Shown: positions 28,052-33,093 of the stretch, piece after piece
Numbering within the stretch: position 1 is the first letter of the stretch
How the letters are laid out: each line of letters begins with the position of its first letter
Assembly (NCBI RefSeq): GCF_028610625.1
Contig: NZ_JAQQWU010000024.1
Span: 1 to 33,093, forward strand
DNA length: 33,093 nucleotides
Direction of reading: 5' to 3'
Source of the DNA: Guptibacillus spartinae
GTDB lineage: Bacteria > Bacillota > Bacilli > Bacillales > Guptibacillaceae
Notes under the pieces: generated by a model
Databases searched by the model: none
What the model was told of the DNA's origin: nothing
Seen by the model: only the letters and a program-made list of their open reading frames with translations
Made by a program: the position numbers and the translations under genes

Positions 28052-29050
28052 TTAGTCGTTTATCGTCCAAGCAATCGTCTGACATGGGCTTGTCACGTAT
28101 TTCTTTCGTTCATTCGTTAACTTTAGGACTGTTAAAGAAGCCCCTGCCATTTCAAGCGCAGTCATATAGTTTCCAACTAACGTTAATTCCGTTTTGAGAC
28201 CTTTTTCCTTTAGGAGATCTTGTATTCGATTATTTAGAATGTATAGCTCCATTAATGGAGTTGCGCCCATTCCGTTCACCATAACCGCTGTTTCATCTCC
28301 TTCTTTTAGTTCTAGTTCAGGTAGCACTTCTTCTACAAGGCGCTCTGCTAATTTGTCGGCTGAAATGAGTTCAATCGTTTCCATTCCAGGCTCACCATGA
28401 ATGCCAATCCCTAGCTCCATTTCATTTACGTTAATATCAAACCCGGGGTTCCCTGAGCCAGGCACCTGTGCAGGTTGAAGTGCTGCCCCCATTGACCTCA
28501 CGTTGTGAATCACTTCTTCAGCAAGCGCTTTCACTTCTTTCAATGTTTTTCCTTCTTTGGCCGCAGCACCTGCAATTTTATGAACAAAAATCGTTCCCGC
28601 TACGCCTCTCCGCCCAGTCGTATGCGTGCTATCTTCTACCGCAACATCGTCATTAACAATCACTTGTTCAACCGATATGCCTTCATCTTCTGCCATCTCG
28701 GCCGCCATTTCAAAATTCATGACATCTCCAGTATAATTTTTAGTAATAAGAAGAACTCCCGTCCCCTGGTCAACCGCTTTAATCGCTTCTAACACCTGAT
28801 CTGGAGTAGGAGACGTAAACACCTCTCCGCTTACAGCAGCGTCAAGCATACCTTCCCCTACAAAGCCAGCATGTGCAGGTTCATGGCCACTTCCACCGCC
28901 GCTAACAATACCTACTTTGTTTTCCGATAGATTCTTTTTCATCAGAACTGTCGTGCTTTCCAGTCTTTGATAGGATTCGGGATGTGCCTTCACCATTCCG
29001 TCCAGCATTTGGCTTACAACGTCATCTGGTTGATTGATTATTTTTTTCAT
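28052..29050 (-). CDS. dhaK: Dihydroxyacetone kinase substrate-binding subunit DhaK
   Basis: Binds dihydroxyacetone covalently as a hemiaminal on His218 (GIGIHGEPG), the same residue number as in E. coli. GGGSGHEPAHAG (51-62) and the NYTGDVMNF segment (105-113) form the rest of the site. The 332-residue start at 29050 follows GGGAGGG by ten bases; the frame extends upstream without a ribosome binding site. It is the first gene of dhaKLM, which feeds dihydroxyacetone into glycolysis at the expense of phosphoenolpyruvate through the PTS. No dhaR or dhaS regulator gene adjoins the operon. Confidence 0.95.
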   Translation of the reverse strand: MKKIINQPDDVVSQMLDGMVKAHPESYQRLESTTVLMKKNLSENKVGIVSGGGSGHEPAHAGFVGEGMLDAAVSGEVFTSPTPDQVLEAIKAVDQGTGVLLITKNYTGDVMNFEMAAEMAEDEGISVEQVIVNDDVAVEDSTHTTGRRGVAGTIFVHKIAGAAAKEGKTLKEVKALAEEVIHNVRSMGAALQPAQVPGSGNPGFDINVNEMELGIGIHGEPGMETIELISADKLAERLVEEVLPELELKEGDETAVMVNGMGATPLMELYILNNRIQDLLKEKGLKTELTLVGNYMTALEMAGASLTVLKLTNERKKYVTSPCQTIAWTIND

Positions 29051-29089
29051 CAGTCGATCCCTCCCAGAATAGGTATACCCTTGATTTAT

Positions 29090-29108
29090 ATTTCGCAAAA
29101 GTCGAAAT
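29090..29108. promoter_or_regulatory. Inverted repeat upstream of dhaK
   Basis: ATTTCG-CAAAAGT-CGAAAT, six-base perfect arms, 40-58 bases before the dhaK start and next to a likely -10 (TATACC on the minus strand). It is a candidate operator for an unknown regulator. Confidence 0.35.
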
Positions 29109-29132
29109 AAAGTGAATTCAGGCGATTCAATT

Positions 29133-29166
29133 AAAAAACGCTTTTGTTTTTGAACAAAAGCGTTTT
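29133..29166 (-). terminator. Terminator of the YczE-type gene
   Basis: Perfect 14-base stem AAAACGCTTTTGTT / AACAAAAGCGTTTT with a four-base loop. The A-run on the plus strand gives the U-tract for the minus strand; it is eight bases beyond the stop codon. Confidence 0.85.
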
Positions 29167-29174
29167 ACATAACT

Positions 29175-29810
29175 TTATAAATACTCCTCATGCGGTGCTT
29201 GCGTTGGATACAGCATGTAATACATTGGATACGCTCTTTCATACCAGAACTGTATAATTGGTCCGAGTAGAAACACGAGCGCAATTGTCCCTATGCCAAC
29301 CGGACCACCAATGAGTAGAGCAAGAGTTGCCATCACAACGGCGACAATTGTCTGTCCCATCTGCAAACTAAGGTTGAATCTCGCGCTAATGACAAGAAAT
29401 AGCTGATCGAACGGAGCTCTTGGGAACTGTGGCAAAATATAGATAGCTACTCCTAAACCAATTGCAACCATACCAGCGATCAGTATCGCAACTTTTGCTA
29501 GTAATGGGGCTGCTGTTAACTGAACGGAAGAAAACACGATTTCTAACCAAAAGTCGAGGATAAAGCTTTCTAGAATAATCGGCAGAACTGCCCCATATTC
29601 CGGTTTCTTTTTCATTAAGCTCCCATTGAGAAAAATGACAAGGATTTGAAACACCCCGTACCAAAAACCAACTGTTAGTCCCGCCAAATCTGATAACCCA
29701 ATGAAAAAGGATGTCCAGAATCCAGCTCCTAGAGTTGCATGAATCACAAGCGCAACACCAAAAAAGTTAATAAACATACCAAGAAGATAAACCGTAATTC
29801 GATAAAGCAT
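29175..29810 (-). CDS. YczE/YitT-type integral membrane protein
   Basis: A 211-residue protein with about five hydrophobic helices, resembling the YczE/YyaS/YitT family of unknown function (similar to DUF6198-type proteins). Visible family-like features are GMFINFFGVALVIHATLGAGFW near the N-terminus and LPQFPRAPFDQLFLV in a central loop. The start at 29810 follows GGGAGG by about nine bases; the open frame continues upstream without support. Family members are often next to a MocR/GntR regulator, but none is present here. It could be a transporter; the substrate is unknown. Confidence 0.75.
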   Translation of the reverse strand: MLYRITVYLLGMFINFFGVALVIHATLGAGFWTSFFIGLSDLAGLTVGFWYGVFQILVIFLNGSLMKKKPEYGAVLPIILESFILDFWLEIVFSSVQLTAAPLLAKVAILIAGMVAIGLGVAIYILPQFPRAPFDQLFLVISARFNLSLQMGQTIVAVVMATLALLIGGPVGIGTIALVFLLGPIIQFWYERAYPMYYMLYPTQAPHEEYL

Positions 29811-29869
29811 TACGACATCCTCCCTTCCTAAAAAATAAAGAAAACCTAAGCATCCTGATTCCATCTGCT

Positions 29870-29882
29870 GGTCAGTCAGACC
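29870..29882. promoter_or_regulatory. Possible operator before the YczE-type gene
   Basis: GGTCAGTCAGACC, arms GGTC / GACC around five bases, 60-72 bases upstream of the start. It has the general form of GntR-type sites. The rest of the gap to 30041 holds only a short AAGAC / GTCTT hairpin and no gene. Confidence 0.25.
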
Positions 29883-30041
29883 TTTGAAGACAAACCGTCT
29901 TATCGCCTAAGATCGTAGTGTTCTTGCTTGTGGAAGAGAGGATCTTACTAAGATTTTTCGAGACCATTTTATTAGTCATTGTCTTCACCGTCAATGGATT
30001 TTACTTATAAAAGACATTCCAGTTTATTCGCTTTTCCTCGC

Positions 30042-30071
30042 AAAAAAAGCTGTCCATCCTGGACAGCTTTT
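30042..30071 (-). terminator. Terminator of the RsbR-like gene
   Basis: AAAAGCTGTCC / GGACAGCTTTT with an ATCCT loop. Seven A on the plus strand form the U-tract for the minus-strand transcript. Confidence 0.85.
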
Positions 30072-30089
30072 ACGCTTAGACAATAAAGA

Positions 30090-30902
30090 TTATAAAATAT
30101 GTTTTGCTAATGCTTGTTTTAACGTACTATGAGTTTGGATGGAAGAGAAATCAATCCCAAGGTGGATCATCGTTTGAGCCACTTCTGGCCGAATACCGGA
30201 TAAAATTCCCTTTACTCCTAGAAGTTCAAGAGAATAAATAATGCTAAAAATGTTGTTGGCAACCATCGTATCGACAATCGTGACACCAGAAAGGTCGATA
30301 AATAAATGCGTCAATCGTTTTGCAGTTGACTCTCTTAGAGCTGTTTCCATAAGAAGACTGGCACGATGCGTGTCGATCTCACCGATAATAGGTAAAACAG
30401 CAACGCCTTCAAGAATTGGCACAACCGGTACTGAAAGCTCAAGAAATACTTCTTGAGCATGACTAAGACTATTCTTATATGAGGCAACATAAGCAGTACT
30501 GTAAGCATAAACAGCTTGATCAAGTAAACGGTCAATCAATTTCCCGGCTTTAAAAACACTTGGAACCGATTGATTTGCTTCAATTGTAATGAGCTCAATC
30601 ACGTCCCATATTGCCATTCTAAATTCTGACGTAGTTTTCAGTGACTCATCTAATTCTGAACCGAATTGAACAGCCAGCTCTCCTGTCTCTCTACCCCACT
30701 TAGTGACCTGTGGCAGCGTTTCTTCTAAACCAATTAAGATTGTATCCGCACATAGCTGAACAAGCTCAGTATGTAACCTAAGGGCTTCTGCAGTGCCCTT
30801 GCCCGGTTTCAGTAAGCTTTTAGCTATATCTAACTTTCTTGCCTCTAGCTGCTTTCCTATCAATCGTACTTCTTGATCAATAATCGAGTCTTGAACTGGC
30901 AT
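30090..30902 (-). CDS. RsbR-type stressosome protein, STAS domain
   Basis: A 270-residue protein with a helical, globin-like N-terminal domain (about 1-150) and a C-terminal STAS domain (about 160-270). Two threonines in STAS, Thr178 (GEIDTHRA) and Thr212 (TIVDTMVA), are 34 residues apart, as are the phosphorylated Thr171 and Thr205 of B. subtilis RsbRA. It should join the stressosome with RsbS and be phosphorylated by RsbT, feeding the SigB response. It is orphan: no rsbS, rsbT or rsbU is nearby, like the RsbRB-RD paralogues. GGAGGTAGAAG stands before ATG. Confidence 0.85.
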   Translation of the reverse strand: MPVQDSIIDQEVRLIGKQLEARKLDIAKSLLKPGKGTAEALRLHTELVQLCADTILIGLEETLPQVTKWGRETGELAVQFGSELDESLKTTSEFRMAIWDVIELITIEANQSVPSVFKAGKLIDRLLDQAVYAYSTAYVASYKNSLSHAQEVFLELSVPVVPILEGVAVLPIIGEIDTHRASLLMETALRESTAKRLTHLFIDLSGVTIVDTMVANNIFSIIYSLELLGVKGILSGIRPEVAQTMIHLGIDFSSIQTHSTLKQALAKHIL

Positions 30903-31084
30903 ATCTTCTACCTCCGCTGATAAATCGAATCTCTACTCTATCATAGAGGAACACCTTTCATTTTACATTAAAAATTTTCACTTCCTTTAAATCAGATAAT
31001 GATTTCTATAAAGTGGTGGATCAATTTAAACTTCAATTCATTTTATCATTCATAAACAAAAGTTCAGGATTTTTCAGAAGAGGT

Positions 31085-31112
31085 TTGCTTTTTTTGGGAG
31101 ACGTGTTATACT
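31085..31112 (+). promoter_or_regulatory. Cold-shock gene promoter
   Basis: TTGCTT at 31085-31090, 16-base spacer, TATACT at 31107-31112 with a TGT extension. Transcription would start near 31119, leaving a leader of about 123 bases. Confidence 0.75.
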
Positions 31113-31118
31113 AAGGTT

Positions 31119-31241
31119 AATTATTGTTGTTCGGTACTGATTATTAAAGAGCAGGCTACTTTAGGAAGTACTTACATCTCAAATGATTATGTAGAGCAGG
31201 AATAGTAATATTTGTGCAAAATGCACTTGGAGGATACACAC
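31119..31241 (+). promoter_or_regulatory. Long cold-shock mRNA leader
   Basis: An untranslated leader of about 120 bases, the length typical of csp genes whose folding changes with temperature. A small hairpin GTGCA-AAA-TGCAC (31214-31226) ends two bases before the GGAGG Shine-Dalgarno, and AAGTACTT near 31167 is self-complementary. The rest of the 338-base gap 30903-31241 holds the RsbR-like gene's promoter region, where I saw no confident hexamers. Confidence 0.5.
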
Positions 31242-31442
31242 ATGAATAAAGGTACAGTAAAATGGTTTAACGCAGAAAAAGGTTTTGGCTTCATCGAAGT
31301 TGAAGGCGGAGACGACGTATTCGTACATTTCTCAGCTATTCAAGGCGAAGGTTTCAAAACTCTTGAAGAAGGTCAAACAGTTACTTTTGACACTGAGCAA
31401 GGTAACCGCGGACCACAAGCTACTAACGTAGTTAAAGCGTAA
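31242..31442 (+). CDS. Cold-shock protein (CspA/CspB family)
   Basis: A 66-residue single-stranded nucleic acid binding protein that acts as an RNA chaperone. RNP1 is KGFGFIEV (13-20) and RNP2 is VFVHFSAI (about 26-33), on a five-strand OB fold. The start at 31242 follows GGAGG by eight bases; earlier in-frame codons lie in the leader hairpin. It is probably highly expressed, with its own promoter, long leader and terminator. Which csp paralogue it is cannot be decided here. Confidence 0.97.
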   Translation: MNKGTVKWFNAEKGFGFIEVEGGDDVFVHFSAIQGEGFKTLEEGQTVTFDTEQGNRGPQATNVVKA

Positions 31443-31451
31443 ATCATATTG

Positions 31452-31483
31452 AAAAAGCTCTTCCCCGGTGGAAGAGCTTTTTT
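31452..31483 (+). terminator. csp terminator
   Basis: AAAAAGCTCTTCC with GGAAGAGCTTTTTT, CCGGT loop. It ends the cold-shock transcript. Confidence 0.9.
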
Positions 31484-31516
31484 GTATTTCTATTTCCTCT
31501 ATGTTGAGTATTAAAA

Positions 31517-31894
31517 TTAAAATTCCTCCTGTACTTCTGATGGTTCTTTCTCACTCAAAAACAAATCTGGATTCAGTTCCCCTTCAATGGCAATAGCGGT
31601 TAACCCTTTTTCAGTCGTCGTCTCATGCCATTCATCTTTATTCCAAAAAACAGCATCGCCTTCTTTTACTTTTACTAACTCATTCTCTTCTCCTCTTACT
31701 AGCCCTTCTCCACTTACAATTAATAATAATTGGGGTGTCACGGCCTGGTGCAAACCTATTAACCCCTCTTTGTCCAGATACATTGCGCCAATATGTACAC
31801 TTGATTCTGTTTGAGTAATACGAGACATGACAAACTGCGATCCAAATTTAGTTATTTCCTTTCCTGCCGATCGACTATAATTGAAAACTCTCAT
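31517..31894 (-). CDS. Small cupin-domain protein
   Basis: A 125-residue single-domain cupin. The first motif is partly kept (GLHQAVTPQLLLIVSGEG) and the second as GDAVFWNKDEWHETTT, with the metal-type His retained in each. It may be a sugar or small-molecule binding or isomerising enzyme; no specific function is visible. AGGAGAGGA precedes ATG. It runs the same way as the MBL gene upstream, about 100 bases apart, with a terminator-like hairpin between, so the two are probably separate units. Confidence 0.75.
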   Translation of the reverse strand: MRVFNYSRSAGKEITKFGSQFVMSRITQTESSVHIGAMYLDKEGLIGLHQAVTPQLLLIVSGEGLVRGEENELVKVKEGDAVFWNKDEWHETTTEKGLTAIAIEGELNPDLFLSEKEPSEVQEEF

Positions 31895-31965
31895 CTCTTA
31901 TCCTCTCCTCTTTTTACTGTATTCGATTATGAAAAGCTCTTTCCCTTCTCCTTCTTCTTCAAAAC

Positions 31966-31992
31966 AAAACCCCCTTCATTAAAGGAGGTTTT
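31966..31992 (-). terminator. Terminator of the MBL-fold gene
   Basis: AAAACCCCCTT / AAGGAGGTTTT with one mismatch and a five-base loop; A-rich plus-strand flank gives the U-rich tail on the minus strand. Confidence 0.65.
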
Positions 31993-31996
31993 GCAC

Positions 31997-32818
31997 TTAC
32001 GTATGAAAAAGTGTTCCTTCAAGAGCCTTAAGATAGCGTACAGCTGAACGCTGGACTGCCTCATCTGCGTTAGACTTGACGACACGATGAAAAGCGTTAT
32101 AAAGGCGAGCAAACTTTAGCGGCTTGACCTTATGAGCCATTTCCTCTACTTTACTCGCAGGCAGAGGAATTAAATTAGGATAACTATACATAAAACTTAC
32201 CCAATCCTGATCAGCTACAACCTGAATAATATCTCCGGTTAACAGTAATCCCTGTTCTTCATTGTCTTCTTTCACATGAAGCACTGAACCCCCTTGAAAG
32301 TGTCCTCCAAGACGATGAATGGTTAAGCTAGGGGCGAGCTCCAACTCCTCACCATGCCAGAATACCATTCTTTCACTCTTTCTCATGACCCATTTTGTAT
32401 CGTCTTCATGAATGTAAATTGGAACTTCAAAGGCTTCAGCCCATTCTACTTGAGAAGAGTAATAATGAGGATGCGAAAGGGCTATGGCGTCAATTCCACC
32501 AATCTCATTGATCGCTTGCATCGTATCTTTATCAAGATAGGAAAGGCAATCCCATAGCACGTTAAATCCATTACGCTGCACCAGGTACGCTGTTTGTCCA
32601 ATCGCAAATGTCGGGGCTGTCGTGATGCTATACAATCCTGTCTGTTCTTCAATCATTTGATTTTGAAACGGTTTGTTTTGCATTTCCGCAAGCGTCGTCC
32701 ATTCCTGTCCATCTGGATTAACATATTGTCTTTCCTCTTTACAAATCACGCAATCACTTGGGTAGGATTCCATTTCCTCGTATTGCGTTCCACAGGTGAT
32801 GCATATTGGTCGTGTCAT
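31997..32818 (-). CDS. Zinc-ribbon plus metallo-beta-lactamase-fold protein
   Basis: A protein of 273 residues (274 if the first of two adjacent ATGs, at 32821, is used; GAGGAG has better spacing to the second). Numbering here counts from the first ATG. An N-terminal zinc ribbon has Cys7, Cys10, Cys24 and Cys27. The MBL domain follows, with HPH at 117-119, a later His in LGGHFQGG, Asp in LTGDIIQ and His in AFHRVV. The second-metal D-H of the usual HxHxDH is replaced (HPHYYS), so it may hold one metal or have altered chemistry. It is a hydrolase-like protein of unknown substrate. Confidence 0.75.
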   Translation of the reverse strand: MTRPICITCGTQYEEMESYPSDCVICKEERQYVNPDGQEWTTLAEMQNKPFQNQMIEEQTGLYSITTAPTFAIGQTAYLVQRNGFNVLWDCLSYLDKDTMQAINEIGGIDAIALSHPHYYSSQVEWAEAFEVPIYIHEDDTKWVMRKSERMVFWHGEELELAPSLTIHRLGGHFQGGSVLHVKEDNEEQGLLLTGDIIQVVADQDWVSFMYSYPNLIPLPASKVEEMAHKVKPLKFARLYNAFHRVVKSNADEAVQRSAVRYLKALEGTLFHT

Positions 32819-32910
32819 CATGATCTCCTCACTTCCTATGTATATGGAAATGATAACCTATAAAACTATTTAATACCACCTAACAATGTCTTATTACTCT
32901 CTACAACTTT

Positions 32911-32940
32911 AGAAGGAGATTGATGTCATTTTCCTCATAG
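32911..32940 (+). CDS. Possible five-codon leader peptide
   Basis: AGAAGGAG at 32911-32918, then ATG at 32923 and the codons for MSFSS followed by TAG at 32938. It lies just before two hairpins and a T-run and about 135 bases before the next plus-strand start. The arrangement resembles ribosome-mediated attenuators, but the spacing of four bases is short and I could not draw a competing antiterminator. Very tentative. Confidence 0.2.
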   Translation, partial: RRRLMSFSS

Positions 32941-32946
32941 AAAAAA

Positions 32947-32967
32947 GCATTCCGCAAGGCGGAATGC
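32947..32967. terminator. Hairpin 1 before the last gene
   Basis: GCATTCCGC / GCGGAATGC with an AAG loop and six A before it, so the U-tract is on the minus strand. It would stop minus-strand transcripts entering from the right. Confidence 0.6.
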
Positions 32968-32968
32968 T

Positions 32969-33004
32969 CAGGCTGTCGAGAAAGTCTCGACAGCCTGTTT
33001 TTTT
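32969..33004 (+). terminator. Hairpin 2, plus-strand terminator
   Basis: Perfect 13-base stem CAGGCTGTCGAGA / TCTCGACAGCCTG, AAG loop, seven T or more. No plus-strand gene precedes it within 1.5 kb except the csp gene, which has its own terminator, so an attenuator role or an unseen small RNA is possible. Confidence 0.8.
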
Positions 33005-33075
33005 ATCTCATTTCCCTCAATTATCCATTTTGTTTTGTTATCCTATAGGTAGATTCTATTTAGGCGGTGATTTTA

Positions 33076-33093
33076 ATGTTCCAATCTAGACAA
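33076..33093 (+). CDS. Start of a gene cut by the window edge
   Basis: ATG at 33076, seven bases after AGGCGGTG-like sequence, reads MFQSRQ to the end of the window. Too short to identify. It is divergent from the MBL-fold gene and downstream of the tandem hairpins. Confidence 0.4.

Noticed and set aside
28505-28792. Plus-strand frame of 95 codons inside dhaK
   Set aside because: It is antisense to a clearly coding gene and has no start signals.

Overview
The window comes from a low-GC member of the Bacillota, family Bacillaceae. The left end has the gene order found next to the replication origin in Bacillus subtilis: end of an rRNA operon (5S), yaaC, guaB, dacA, pdxS, pdxT, serS with a T-box leader, tRNA-Ser, and the deoxynucleoside kinase pair. 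SigA-type promoters, strong GGAGG ribosome binding sites, TTG/GTG starts and hairpin-plus-U-tract terminators fit that assignment. I cannot fix the genus from the sequence.

Layout. 1-9446 is conserved housekeeping: purine synthesis (GuaB), cell wall (DacA), pyridoxal phosphate (PdxST), seryl-tRNA charging, and deoxynucleoside salvage (Dck/Dgk). From about 9.6 kb the content is accessory. It begins with a CPA1 cation/proton antiporter, then a repeat-rich spacer. Next is a four-gene tyrosine/homogentisate catabolic operon (HPPD, flavin-reductase-like protein, FAH-like hydrolase, homogentisate dioxygenase), followed by tRNA-Arg(CCU). Two unrecognised membrane-associated genes come next, then a complete IS1182-family element (17731-19572) lying exactly between two convergent genes. 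Beyond the IS are a CstB-like persulfide dioxygenase/rhodanese under a CsoR/CstR-type operator, a small M50-type metalloprotease-like membrane protein, a zinc alcohol dehydrogenase, and a FatR/Bm3R1-type repressor with a self-sufficient CYP102A (P450 BM3-like) fatty-acid hydroxylase.

The right part holds a dhaKLM dihydroxyacetone kinase operon, a YczE/YitT-type membrane protein, an orphan RsbR-type stressosome protein, a cold-shock protein with a long leader, a cupin protein, a zinc-ribbon/MBL-fold protein, and the first six codons of another gene preceded by tandem hairpins and a possible leader peptide.

Most useful for follow-up: the IS boundaries against both stop codons, which suggest replacement of a shared terminator; the two Bm3R1-like operators flanking fatR; the CstR-type operator on a CstB-like gene with no cstR in view; an approximately 20-nt periodic TCGCGA array; the flavin-reductase-like gene inside the tyrosine operon; and the two-gene unknown locus at 15.4-17.7 kb. 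I saw no CRISPR array, prophage or clear anti-phage defence system, and nothing I could confidently call an entirely new system.
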